A stretch of DNA of 61,364 nt from Streptomyces mutomycini (GTDB lineage: Bacteria; Actinomycetota; Actinomycetes; Streptomycetales; Streptomycetaceae): positions 1 through 61,364 of the forward strand of contig NZ_MAPV01000054.1 of the NCBI RefSeq assembly GCF_001700505.1, read 5' to 3'. Both the position numbers and the translations under genes were made by a program. This document shows, in pieces, positions 50,393 through 59,754 of the stretch. The notes under the pieces are model-generated. The model was not told the origin of the DNA, ran no database searches, and saw only the letters and a list, made by a program, of their open reading frames with translations. How positions within the stretch are numbered: the stretch's first letter is position 1; the number at the start of each line of letters is the position of its first letter.

Positions 50393-51592
50393 TCAGTTGG
50401 CGTCGAGGAGCTTCAGCTCCGGGTGCGCGGTGCCGCCCGCGATCGCCGTGGAGGAGATGTGCGAGACCACGCGCTCGTCGGCCGGGTCGTTCGCCGGGTC
50501 GTCGTGGACGACCAGGTGCTCGTAGGTCGTGGCGCGCTGGGCGGGGACGCGCCCCGCCTTGCGGATCAGGTCGATGATCTCGAGCCGGTTCGAGCGGTGC
50601 TTGGCGCCGGCCGAGGAGACGACGTTCTCCTCCAGCATGATCGAGCCGAGGTCGTCAGCGCCGTAGTGCAGGGACAGCTGGCCGACCTCCTTGCCGGTGG
50701 TCAGCCAGGAGCCCTGGATGTGGGCGACGTTGTCGAGGAAGAGCCGGGCGATGGCGATCATCCGCAGGTACTCGAAGAGCGTGGCCTGCGTCTGCCCCTT
50801 CAGCTTGTTGTTCTCCGGCTGGTAGGTGTACGGGATGAAGGCGCGGAAGCCGCCCGTACGGTCCTGGACGTCACGGATCATCCGCAGGTGCTCGATGCGC
50901 TCGGCGTTGGTCTCGCCGGTGCCCATCAGCATGGTGGAGGTGGACTCGACGCCGAGGCCGTGGGCGATCTCCATGATCTCCAGCCAGCGCTCGCCGGACT
51001 CCTTGAGCGGGGCGATCGCCGTACGCGGCCGGGCGGGCAGCAGTTCGGCACCGGCACCGGCGAAGGAGTCGAGACCGGCGGCGTGGATCCGCTCGATCGC
51101 CTCCTTCGCGGAGACGCCCGAGATCCGTGCCATGTGCTCGATCTCGGAGGCACCGAGCGAGTGGATGACCAGCTGCGGGAACGCCTTCTTGATCGCGGAG
51201 AAGTGCTCCTCGTAGTACTCGACGCCGTAGTCCGGGTGGTGACCGCCCTGGAACATGATCTGGGTGCCGCCCAGCTCCACGGTCTCCGCGCAGCGGCGCA
51301 GGATGTCGTCGAGGTCTCGGGACCAGCCCTTGGCCGTGTCCTTGGGCGGCGCGTAGAACGCGCAGAACTTGCAGGCCGTGACGCAGACGTTGGTGTAGTT
51401 GATGTTGCGCTCGATGATGTACGTCGCGATGTGCTCCGTACCGGCGTAGCGGCGGCGGCGCACGGCGTCGGCCGCTGCCCCCAGCGCGTGCAGCGGTGCC
51501 GACCTGTACAGGTCGAGCGCCTCTTCCGGGGAGATCCGCCCGCCTGCGGCGGCTCGGTCGAGGACGGGCTGGAGGTCGGCCTTCTCGGTCAC
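50393..51592 (-). CDS. mqnC: cyclic dehypoxanthinyl futalosine synthase
   Basis: A 399-aa radical-SAM enzyme of the futalosine menaquinone pathway, cyclising dehypoxanthine futalosine. The 4Fe-4S motif is NVCVTACKFCAFY (CxxxCxxC). ELGGTQIMFQGGHHPDYGVE, STMLMGTGETNAERIEHL and GSWLTTGKEVGQLSLHYGAD characterise the MqnC subgroup rather than MqnE. GTG 51592 is the start. It is followed without a gap by the amidohydrolase-related gene. Confidence 0.96.
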   Translation of the reverse strand: MTEKADLQPVLDRAAAGGRISPEEALDLYRSAPLHALGAAADAVRRRRYAGTEHIATYIIERNINYTNVCVTACKFCAFYAPPKDTAKGWSRDLDDILRRCAETVELGGTQIMFQGGHHPDYGVEYYEEHFSAIKKAFPQLVIHSLGASEIEHMARISGVSAKEAIERIHAAGLDSFAGAGAELLPARPRTAIAPLKESGERWLEIMEIAHGLGVESTSTMLMGTGETNAERIEHLRMIRDVQDRTGGFRAFIPYTYQPENNKLKGQTQATLFEYLRMIAIARLFLDNVAHIQGSWLTTGKEVGQLSLHYGADDLGSIMLEENVVSSAGAKHRSNRLEIIDLIRKAGRVPAQRATTYEHLVVHDDPANDPADERVVSHISSTAIAGGTAHPELKLLDAN

Positions 51593-51664
51593 CGGGCTGT
51601 CACCTTTCGGCGGTTTCTCTGCGGATCGACGGACCGATCCAGCCTACGCCAGCCCTTGCCGGGC

Positions 51665-53338
51665 TCAGCCGTCGGACCGGGTGAGCGTGCCCTTCGGCCT
51701 GCCCGCGGCCTCCTCGTGGGACTCGTAGCGCAGGGTGCCGTCGGGGACGAGGGTGAACACCAGGTCGGCCTCGCCCCCGGTGCACATCGCGCCGGTGCGG
51801 GCGTCCGGGTCCGCGCGCTCCCGGATCCTCAGCTCGGTGGCCGTGCCGGAGGCCAGGGTCCCGACGCCCTTGCAGACGACGGTCGTTCCCAGCGCGTCGA
51901 ACCTGTACGACAGCCGGGCCACCTCGTCCCCCTTCCTCCCCTCGACGAACACGGCGGTGAGTGTGCCGTGCGGCGCGCCGCTGCGTTCGGTCGTGGGGCC
52001 CTTCCACGTGCCGGCGAACGCCTTGGGCAGTGTGCTCACGGGCGCGGACCCCGCTGGGGTGTCCGGTGTGGCGGTCGTGGGGTTTCGTGACCCGGTGGCC
52101 GCCGGGGGGTGTGCGGCGTCGCTCCCGTGGCCGTTGCCGCTGTCGCTGTCGCCGCCCGGGAACAGGTCCCCCAGCGTCGCGGCGCCGACGGTCACCGCGG
52201 CGAGGGCGCCCGCGACCGCCAGCGCGACGGTGCAGCTGACCCGCCGCCCCCGGCGTGTGCCGGACTGCGGCCCGGTGTCCATGGCGACGGCGATACGGGC
52301 ACCGGGGCCGTGCTCCCCCGCCGTGTCCGAGCCGGCCGGCGGCCGGGCAGACGGGGGCTGCGGCGGTCCGAAGTCGCCGGGGGCCACGCTCCCGAGTGAC
52401 GCGTTGCTGAACGGCACCGGTCCCGACCGCACCGGCTCGTCCTGCGGTTCCAGGTCCAGCAGGGCCACCGCCGACCTGCTGACCTCGCGCACCAGGGGGC
52501 CCGGCAGCCAGCCGGGCGACACCAGCGCCGCGGCCCCGCCGGGTGCGAACCGGCGGGCGAGCTCGGCGGGGGCGGGCCGTTCGGCGGGGTCCTTGGCGAG
52601 ACACCCGGCCACCAGCTCCCGCAGCCCTCCCTCCAGCTCGCCGAGTTCGGGCTCCTCGTGCACCACCTTGTAGAGGAGTACGGCGGAGGAGTCGCCCACG
52701 AAGGGGGCGCTGCCGGTCGCGGCGTAGGCGAGGACCGCGCCGAGCGAGAAGACGTCGGCGGCTCCGGAGATGTCCAGGCCGCGGATCTGTTCCGGCGCCA
52801 TGTAGCCGGGCGAGCCGACGGAGACGCCGGTGGAGGTGAGGGAGACGGTGGCGCCGAGGGCCCGCGCGATACCGAAGTCGATCAGCCGGGGCCCGTCGAG
52901 GGCGAGCAGGACGTTGGACGGCTTCACGTCCCGGTGGATGAGCCCGTGCGCGTGTACGGCGTCGAGGGCCTCACCGAGCCCGGCCCCCAGGGCCCGTACG
53001 GCGTACTCGGGCAGCGGGCCGTGGCGGGTGACCGCGTCGGAGAGCGGCGGCCCGGCGACGTAACCGGTCGCCACCCACGGCACGGACGCGTCGGGGTCGG
53101 CGTCCAGGACCGGGGCCGTCCACTGTGCGCCGAGCCTCCGCGCGGCGTCCACCTCGCGCCGGAACCGCGCGCGGAACTGCTCGTCCAGGGCGAAGTGGGG
53201 GTGCACGACCTTGACCGCGACGGTACGTCCGCCCGCGCTGCGGCCGAGGTAGACCCGGCCCATCCCGCCCGCGCCGAGTCTGCCGAGCAGCCGGTAGGCG
53301 CCGATGGTGTGCGGTTCGCCGGCTTCCAGCGGCTGCAT
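51665..53338 (-). CDS. membrane Ser/Thr protein kinase with an extracytoplasmic sensor domain
   Basis: A 557-aa PknB-type kinase. The kinase domain (about 12-270) has LGAGGMGRVYLGR, VAVKVVHPHF, HRDVKPSNVLL, IDFGIARAL and SPGYMAPEQI. A Pro-rich juxtamembrane segment leads to one transmembrane helix at about 371-392, then ~165 residues outside the cell with two cysteines (VVCKGVG, AMCTGGE) and no PASTA repeats. ATG 53338 has GGGGGAG upstream. It sits between mqnC and mqnA in the same direction; targets unknown. Confidence 0.92.
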   Translation of the reverse strand: MQPLEAGEPHTIGAYRLLGRLGAGGMGRVYLGRSAGGRTVAVKVVHPHFALDEQFRARFRREVDAARRLGAQWTAPVLDADPDASVPWVATGYVAGPPLSDAVTRHGPLPEYAVRALGAGLGEALDAVHAHGLIHRDVKPSNVLLALDGPRLIDFGIARALGATVSLTSTGVSVGSPGYMAPEQIRGLDISGAADVFSLGAVLAYAATGSAPFVGDSSAVLLYKVVHEEPELGELEGGLRELVAGCLAKDPAERPAPAELARRFAPGGAAALVSPGWLPGPLVREVSRSAVALLDLEPQDEPVRSGPVPFSNASLGSVAPGDFGPPQPPSARPPAGSDTAGEHGPGARIAVAMDTGPQSGTRRGRRVSCTVALAVAGALAAVTVGAATLGDLFPGGDSDSGNGHGSDAAHPPAATGSRNPTTATPDTPAGSAPVSTLPKAFAGTWKGPTTERSGAPHGTLTAVFVEGRKGDEVARLSYRFDALGTTVVCKGVGTLASGTATELRIRERADPDARTGAMCTGGEADLVFTLVPDGTLRYESHEEAAGRPKGTLTRSDG

Positions 53339-53779
53339 ACGGTCTCCCCCTGTGGGCCCCGGGACTCGGACGGCAGCCTAGGCCGCCCCGGTCACAGGGT
53401 CACGGAGACCCCTTGCGCCGATATCGCCCCTATGGGCACGAAGCAGGGATTTCGCCACACGGAAAGGCGCGAATACGCCGCTCTTCCGTGCCGATCCGCT
53501 TCACCGGAGGTAAACCGGAAGGCCTCCCGGGGGACTTCCGCTATTGGTCCTCGCTTCCGCGCAGAGTGCCTCCGCGGCGGAACTGCGGACATTCGCGCCC
53601 ATTCCCGGGAACGGAATGCCGGAAGCGCGCGGCGGGGGAAAGGCGGGCGGGGACGGAAGACCCGGGAAGGTACGGGATTCATCTTCTTTCCCGCGCCATT
53701 CCCGCACCGCCGGAAGTGGCGCCGGAACTGCCACCCGGGGTGCCGCCGGAAGTACCGCCGGAAGGTGGACTCCGAGACG
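53339..53779. other. 441-bp non-coding region with CCGGAA motifs and a small dyad
   Basis: No supported gene. It contains several GCCGGAA/CCGGAA motifs (mainly 53617-53765) and the dyad CATTCC-N7-GGAATG at 53600-53618 around a TTCCCGGGAA core. It should include the promoter of the Ser/Thr kinase gene and the end of the mqnA transcript. Confidence 0.5.
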
Positions 53780-54670
<891 letters not shown>

Positions 54671-54807
54671 GTCCTGCCGCTCCCGGCAGGCGTCATCGGG
54701 GCGCCCGGACCCCTCCGCGAAGGCCCTGTCCGTCAGCTCTCGGACGGGCCGGCCAAACATCCGGGTGAAGTGATCTTTCCCTCTACCGCTCCCCGCGGAC
54801 TGCGTGC

Positions 54808-54813
54808 TAGGCT
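54808..54813 (+). promoter_or_regulatory. candidate -10 of the cold-shock gene
   Basis: TAGGCT at 54808-54813 would start transcription near 54820, giving a 5' leader of about 120 nt before the cold-shock ATG at 54944. Confidence 0.5.
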
Positions 54814-54850
54814 CGCCGCAAGTTGCAGTTTGGTTTCCCTTGCAGTACAG

Positions 54851-54882
54851 AGCCTGCGGAGCATGTAACCCGCAGGCTTTTG
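54851..54882 (+). promoter_or_regulatory. terminator-like hairpin in the cold-shock mRNA leader (attenuator candidate)
   Basis: AGCCTGCGG (54851-54859) pairs exactly with CCGCAGGCT (54870-54878) and runs directly into TTTT, with a second T run at 54886-54889. It has the shape of an intrinsic terminator yet lies inside the leader, 62 bp before the ATG, so read-through must be regulated or partial. Confidence 0.65.
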
Positions 54883-54943
54883 TAGTTTTCAGACTTGTTT
54901 GCAGGTTCTGGAGCAGGGCAACCCTTTGGCCCAAGGAGGGCTT

Positions 54944-55147
54944 ATGGCTACCGGAACCGTCAAGTGGTTCAACGCTGAAAAGGGCTTCGGCTTCATCGCC
55001 CAGGACGGCGGCGGCCCGGATGTCTTCGTCCACTACTCCGCGATCAACGCGTCCGGGTTCCGCTCCCTCGAGGAGAACCAGGTCGTGAACTTCGACGTCA
55101 CTCAGGGACCCAAGGGTCCGCAGGCTGAGAACGTCACCCCGGCCTAG
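54944..55147 (+). CDS. cold-shock domain protein (CspA family)
   Basis: A 67-aa single-domain nucleic-acid-binding protein. RNP1 is KGFGFIAQD and RNP2 is VFVHYSAI; the start [18 protein letters not shown] is typical. AAGGAGGG lies three bases before the ATG. It acts as an RNA chaperone. A ~120-nt leader with an attenuator-like hairpin precedes it and a strong terminator follows. Confidence 0.96.
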   Translation: MATGTVKWFNAEKGFGFIAQDGGGPDVFVHYSAINASGFRSLEENQVVNFDVTQGPKGPQAENVTPA

Positions 55148-55188
55148 TTGCCCGGGTCGGCCGATCGCGGCCGAGTGAGCAGTACCCA

Positions 55189-55230
55189 AGGAGCTCCGCT
55201 CCCCCGCTTCGGCGGGGGAACGGGGCTCCT
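55189..55230 (+). terminator. terminator of the cold-shock gene
   Basis: Long GC-rich hairpin with a TTCG loop (CCCCCGC-TTCG-GCGGGGG core at about 55201-55218) extended by AGGAGC/GGCTCCT arms, followed by GCCTTTT. Confidence 0.8.
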
Positions 55231-55507
55231 GCCTTTTCGAGAAAGGGCGCGGCGCTTCCTCGGCCCTGTCACCGTGTGAACCGAGGACCGCGAGAAGTGG
55301 GTCACCGAACACCAGCTGCCCCTCGCCGGCTGACCTGACGTCACCCTCCGTACCGCCCCTCGTCCCTCAATCGTGTCGAGGGCCTGTGCAGAGCGCCACC
55401 CGATACTGACGAGCCCGCCCACAACAAGGCAGACTGTTGACCGCGATACCAGCGGTACGGAGCAGAGCGGAATCAGCACCGGCGGGGCAAGCAGGACAGG
55501 GGGCATC
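55231..55507. other. region upstream of afsR
   Basis: 277 bp between the cold-shock terminator and afsR. The afsR frame is open upstream to a GTG at 55373, but codon bias there is weak, so it is treated as the afsR promoter/leader. No distinct operator recognised. Confidence 0.45.
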
Positions 55508-58462
55508 ATGGACCGCGACAACGGACCCGGCGTGCGCGTTCCGGAGCAGCGCGTGGCGCGGGAACGGGCGGCCGGCACCGGGCTGCGGTTCACCGTGCTC
55601 GGCCCCGTACGCGCCTGGCGCGGCAGCGAGGCCCTGCCATCAGGTTCTCCGCAGCAACGCGCCCTGCTCGCCGCGCTGCTGCTGCGCGACGGACGCACGG
55701 CCACCGCCGCCGAACTCATCGACGCCCTCTGGGGCGACGACCCACCGTCCCAGGCTCTGGCCACGGTACGGACGTACGCGTCCCGGCTCCGCAAGACCCT
55801 GGGCCAGGACACCCTGGTCAGCGAGGCCGGCGGATACGCCGTCCGGATCCCGCGCGAGGCCCTGGACCTGACGCTCGCCCAGGACCTGGCGTCCGAGGCC
55901 GAGAAGGCCCGCGGCGGCGGGGACCGCTGCCAGGCCCGCACGCTGATCAACAAGCTCCTCGGCCTCTGGGACGGCGAGCCCCTCGCCTCCCTCCCCGGCC
56001 CTTACGCCGAGAACCAGCGCACCAGTCTGGAGGAATGGCGCCTCCAGCTCACCGAGACCCGGCTCGACCTGGACCTGGAGGTCGGCTGCCACGCGGAGGC
56101 GGTCTCCGAACTGACCGCGCTCACCGCGGCGCACCCCCTGCGCGAACGACTGCGCGAGCTCCTGATGATCGCGCTGTACCGCAGCGGCCGGCAGGCCGAG
56201 GCCCTCGCGGTGTACGCGGACACCCGGCGTCTGCTCGCCGAGGAGCTGGGCGTCGACCCGCGCCCCGAGCTGGCCCAGCTCCAGCAGAGGATCCTCCGGG
56301 CGGACGAGGAACTGGCCCGCCCGGCCGACGATCCGGCCCCTGCCTCCGTCCCGGTCCGCCCGGCCCAGCTCCCCGCCACGGTCCCGGACTTCACGGGCCG
56401 GGCCTCGTTCGTACGCGACCTGGGTGACCGGCTCGTCAGCGCCGAGGGGTCCGTCATGGCGGTATCCGCGCTGGCCGGCATCGGCGGCGTCGGCAAGACC
56501 ACCCTCGCTGTGCACGTCGCCCACCAGGCACGCCCGCACTTCCCGGACGGACAGCTGTACGTCGACCTCCAGGGCGCCGGCGCCAGGGCCGCCGAACCCG
56601 AGACCGTCCTCGGCGCGTTCCTGCGCGCGCTGGGCACCGCCGACTCCGCGATCCCGGACTCCCTGGACGAGCGGGCCGCTCTCTACCGCTCCGCCCTCGA
56701 CGGCCGCCGCATCCTGGTCCTGCTCGACAACGCCCACGACGCGGCCCAGATCCGGCCGCTGCTCCCCGGCACGGAAGGCTGTGCGGCGCTGGTCACCAGC
56801 CGCGTCCGCATGGTCGACCTGGCCGGAGCGCACCTGGTGGACCTGGACGTGATGTCCCCGGAGGAGGCCCTGCAGCTCTTCACCCGCATCGTCGGCGACG
56901 AACGCGTCCGCTCGGAGCGCGAGGCGGCGCTGGACGTGGTGGCCGCGTGCGGCTTCCTGCCGCTGGCCATCCGCATCGCCGCCTCCCGGCTGGCCGCCCG
57001 CCGCACGTGGACCGTCTCGGTGCTGGCCGCGAAGCTCGCCGACGAACGCCGCCGCCTCGACGAGCTCCAGGCCGGCGACCTCGCGGTGAAGGCCACCTTC
57101 GAGCTCGGCTACGGCCAGCTGGAACCGGCCCAGGCCCGCGCCTTCCGCCTCCTGGGGCTGGCGGACGGCCCGGACATCTCCCTCGCCGCGGCGGCCGCGC
57201 TCCTGAACCTGGACCCGCACACGGCGGAGGACCTCCTGGAGTCCCTGGTCGACACCAGCCTCCTGGAATCGGCGGCCCCGGGCCGCTACCGCTACCACGA
57301 CCTGGTGCGCCTCTACGCGCGTGCGTGCGCGGAACGCGACGAACAGCCGCCGGCCGGACGGGAGCTGGCGCTGTCACGGCTGCTGGACTTCTACCTGGCG
57401 ACGGCGGCGGGGGTGTACGCGCTGGAGCGGCCGGGAGACCGGCTGGTCGCCCATCTGGAGCCGACACGGTATCCGGGGCTCACATTCGAGGACCGCCACT
57501 CCGCCCTGGACTGGCTCTACTCCGAGGCGCACTGCCTCCTGGCGTGTGCGCAGCAGTCGACGGGCCACAGCATGCTCCGCCGGGCGGTCGACCTGCTGTG
57601 GGCCGCGAAGGACCTGGCGGAGTCAGGAGCGAACTCGAAGAGTTACGAGTCGGCGGCCCTGACGACGCGGGACGCCGCCCAGACCTACGGTGACGCACGC
57701 GCCGAGGGCCGGGCCCGGACCACCATCACCAACGTCCACATCGTGGCGGGCCGTTTCGACGAGGCCGACGCCGAGGCCCAGCGGGCCATGCAGCTCGCAC
57801 ATTCCGCCGACGACCCGGTTCCCAACTGCTGGGCACCCAACGACCGGGGAGTGATCGCCATCTACCAGGGGCGGCACGAGGAGGGCGAGCGGTACCTGCT
57901 CCAGGCCATCGAGAACTTCCGGGCCGACAGCAACTACGTCGGCCAGGCGAGCGCCCTGTGCAACCTCTCCCGGATCCACGTGTCCCTCGGCCGCATTCCC
58001 AGTGCGATAGAGCTCGCACAGCAGGGCATCGACATCTACGACCGGATGGGCCTCAGCCTCCGTCTGGCCAACGGCCGTTACGCCCTCGGCATCGCCCTGA
58101 CCCGGGCGGGCCGGCTGCCCGAGGCCCTGACCCAGCTCACGGAAGCGCTGGCACTCTTCCACGACAACCGGCAGCCGCTGTGGGAAGGCGTCACGCATTT
58201 CCGGCTGGCGGAGGCTCACCTGGCCGCACTGCGCCCCACCCTGGCGGCCGCGCACGCGGAGCAGGCGATCGCGCTCCGGGGCATCGGCGGCGAGTGGCGC
58301 CGCGGCACTGTGCTGACCGTTCTCGGCAAGGCGCTCGACAGCATCGGCCAGCCCGACCGCGCACGGGCCTGCTGGCTCGAAGCCCTCGCGATCTACGAGC
58401 AGTTGGGCGCGCCCGAGGCGGAGGAAGCGCGCCTGTTGCTGAGCCCCGTGGCCGCTGCCTAG
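55508..58462 (+). CDS. afsR: AfsR, SARP-type global regulator with NB-ARC and TPR domains
   Basis: A 984-aa regulator close in length to S. coelicolor AfsR (993 aa). Order: winged-helix DNA-binding and BTAD domains (about 20-270; FTVLGPVRAWRGSEALPSGS, ELIDALWGDDPPSQALATVR, LGVDPRPELAQLQQRIL), an NB-ARC ATPase domain with P-loop GIGGVGKTTLAVHVA at about residue 324 and RRILVLLDNAHDA, and C-terminal TPR repeats (about 690-970). AfsR is phosphorylated by AfsK and activates afsS, which follows directly. ATG 55508 has AGGGGG six bases upstream. Confidence 0.93.
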   Translation: MDRDNGPGVRVPEQRVARERAAGTGLRFTVLGPVRAWRGSEALPSGSPQQRALLAALLLRDGRTATAAELIDALWGDDPPSQALATVRTYASRLRKTLGQDTLVSEAGGYAVRIPREALDLTLAQDLASEAEKARGGGDRCQARTLINKLLGLWDGEPLASLPGPYAENQRTSLEEWRLQLTETRLDLDLEVGCHAEAVSELTALTAAHPLRERLRELLMIALYRSGRQAEALAVYADTRRLLAEELGVDPRPELAQLQQRILRADEELARPADDPAPASVPVRPAQLPATVPDFTGRASFVRDLGDRLVSAEGSVMAVSALAGIGGVGKTTLAVHVAHQARPHFPDGQLYVDLQGAGARAAEPETVLGAFLRALGTADSAIPDSLDERAALYRSALDGRRILVLLDNAHDAAQIRPLLPGTEGCAALVTSRVRMVDLAGAHLVDLDVMSPEEALQLFTRIVGDERVRSEREAALDVVAACGFLPLAIRIAASRLAARRTWTVSVLAAKLADERRRLDELQAGDLAVKATFELGYGQLEPAQARAFRLLGLADGPDISLAAAAALLNLDPHTAEDLLESLVDTSLLESAAPGRYRYHDLVRLYARACAERDEQPPAGRELALSRLLDFYLATAAGVYALERPGDRLVAHLEPTRYPGLTFEDRHSALDWLYSEAHCLLACAQQSTGHSMLRRAVDLLWAAKDLAESGANSKSYESAALTTRDAAQTYGDARAEGRARTTITNVHIVAGRFDEADAEAQRAMQLAHSADDPVPNCWAPNDRGVIAIYQGRHEEGERYLLQAIENFRADSNYVGQASALCNLSRIHVSLGRIPSAIELAQQGIDIYDRMGLSLRLANGRYALGIALTRAGRLPEALTQLTEALALFHDNRQPLWEGVTHFRLAEAHLAALRPTLAAAHAEQAIALRGIGGEWRRGTVLTVLGKALDSIGQPDRARACWLEALAIYEQLGAPEAEEARLLLSPVAAA

Positions 58463-58468
58463 CCGCTG

Positions 58469-58490
58469 CGTTCATCGTTCGTTTATCGCC
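58469..58490 (+). promoter_or_regulatory. AfsR/PhoP-type direct-repeat box in the afsS promoter
   Basis: CGTTCATCGTT (58469-58479) and CGTTTATCGCC (58480-58490) form an 11-bp direct repeat starting 7 bp after the afsR stop. A TGTAGT -10 candidate is at 58502-58507, 11 bp further. In S. coelicolor, AfsR and PhoP compete for such a repeat upstream of afsS. Confidence 0.75.
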
Positions 58491-58659
58491 GGGCGCCAGT
58501 CTGTAGTCCATCGAGCCGTCGCGTCGGGGGGCAGACGGATCGAGGTTACGGCCGTCCCACTAGGGTGAGCGGCCCTGAGATGCCCGCCCGGCGATCCACG
58601 GGGGAATTGCCGGGCGGGCATCGCCTGACTCTGCATGGAACGACGAACGGGAGCTGACG

Positions 58660-58851
58660 ATGAGCGAAGCGAAGAAGGCCAAGGACGACCTCCTCAAGCC
58701 GCAGGACAACCACGCGTCCGACGCCGGCACGGATGTCACCACGCAGGACAACCACGCCTCGGGTGGCGGCATCACCACTCTGGACAACCACGCCTCCGGT
58801 GAAGAGATCACGACGCTGGACAACCACGCGTCGGCTCCCACCGCCAAGTAG
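58660..58851 (+). CDS. afsS: AfsS, small repeat protein activating secondary metabolism
   Basis: A 63-aa protein, the same length as S. coelicolor AfsS. It has four repeats of the form (T)xQ/LDNHAS spaced 12-13 residues apart (QDNHAS, QDNHAS, LDNHAS, LDNHAS) after a short Lys-rich start. AfsS overproduction stimulates antibiotic synthesis; the molecular mechanism is not settled. ATG 58660 has GGGAG six bases upstream. It lies directly downstream of afsR and its box. Confidence 0.92.
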   Translation: MSEAKKAKDDLLKPQDNHASDAGTDVTTQDNHASGGGITTLDNHASGEEITTLDNHASAPTAK

Positions 58852-59010
58852 ACCGAATTCGCACGGGGAGCGGCCGCGGCGGCGCGGAGGGGGAGCCGTC
58901 GCGGCCGCTGTGTGTCCGCGTCCGGCCAGGTCTTTGGCTGTGGCCTCGTCCGCACTCCCCGCTCGGCACGGGCTTCGTGGCTGCCGTACCGGGCATCAGG
59001 CCGAGCGGCG

Positions 59011-59541
59011 TCAGTGGAGCAGCTCAGCCGTGACCTGGCAGCGCTTCACCTTGGAGGCCAGGCGCGGGCTGTCCATCCTGACCGTCAGGGTCTCGGTCTC
59101 GTCGTAGTCCAGGTCGACCGTGGCCTCGCCCGTGTCGACGGTCCGGCCCGCGGCGTCCAGGAACGTCACGTCCACCTCGTAGGTGTGCGAGAGGGACGCC
59201 GTCGAGCGGATCTCGACCGTCGAGGAGGTCACCGCCCTGCGCTTGCCCTTCTTGGGCTGCGCGCAGCGGATGACGCGGATGTCGGGGGCGTCCGAGGCGG
59301 TGGGGCCCGGCGTCGGGGTGGAGTACGTGGAACCGCCTGACGAGCTCGACGAGCTGTCGTCGTAGTCGTCGTCGTAGTCGCGGTAGCCGCTGTTGCTCTT
59401 CTTGGAGCTGGAGCAGCCCCCGCCGCTCGAACCGCCGCTGCTGCTGCGGCCCTTGCCGCCGTGGCTGGACGTGGAAAACCCTGTGAGCGCGAGCACCACC
59501 ACGACCAGTACCGCCGCGAACCTCATCTGTCGCCGCACCAT
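59011..59541 (-). CDS. secreted Ser/Gly/Asp-Tyr-rich hypothetical protein
   Basis: A 176-aa exported protein. Signal peptide at about 1-24 (FAAVLVVVVLALTGFSTSS; no lipobox cysteine), a disordered segment with SSSGGSSGGG, DYDDDYDDSSSSSSGG and Pro/Thr repeats to about residue 85, then a ~90-residue beta-rich domain with two cysteines (VIRCAQPKK and KRCQVTAE). The end domain resembles small beta-sandwich modules that follow lipoprotein linkers. ATG 59541 has GGGGGG eight bases upstream. Function unknown; it lies between afsS and afsK. Confidence 0.75.
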   Translation of the reverse strand: MVRRQMRFAAVLVVVVLALTGFSTSSHGGKGRSSSGGSSGGGCSSSKKSNSGYRDYDDDYDDSSSSSSGGSTYSTPTPGPTASDAPDIRVIRCAQPKKGKRRAVTSSTVEIRSTASLSHTYEVDVTFLDAAGRTVDTGEATVDLDYDETETLTVRMDSPRLASKVKRCQVTAELLH

Positions 59542-59754
59542 CGATGCAGCCCCCCTAGCTGTAGTCGGCTCCTACGGCCGTCGCACGGCCGCCCGACAAC
59601 GCTACTCACAGCAGCACGGGCGCTCACCCATGACGCGGTCATGACCCTGTCACGGTCTCGTCATGGTCTCCGATGGCAGGGAGCAGCGGCCGGGCGTAGC
59701 GTCGGTCCGGGGAGCGGTGCGCACAGCCGTGCGCCATGGCCCGGGAGGCTGTCG

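Noticed and set aside
55373..55507. N-terminally extended AfsR from GTG 55373
   Set aside because: Codon bias is weak and the extension precedes the DNA-binding domain without family support; ATG 55508 has a ribosome-binding site and gives nearly the S. coelicolor length.
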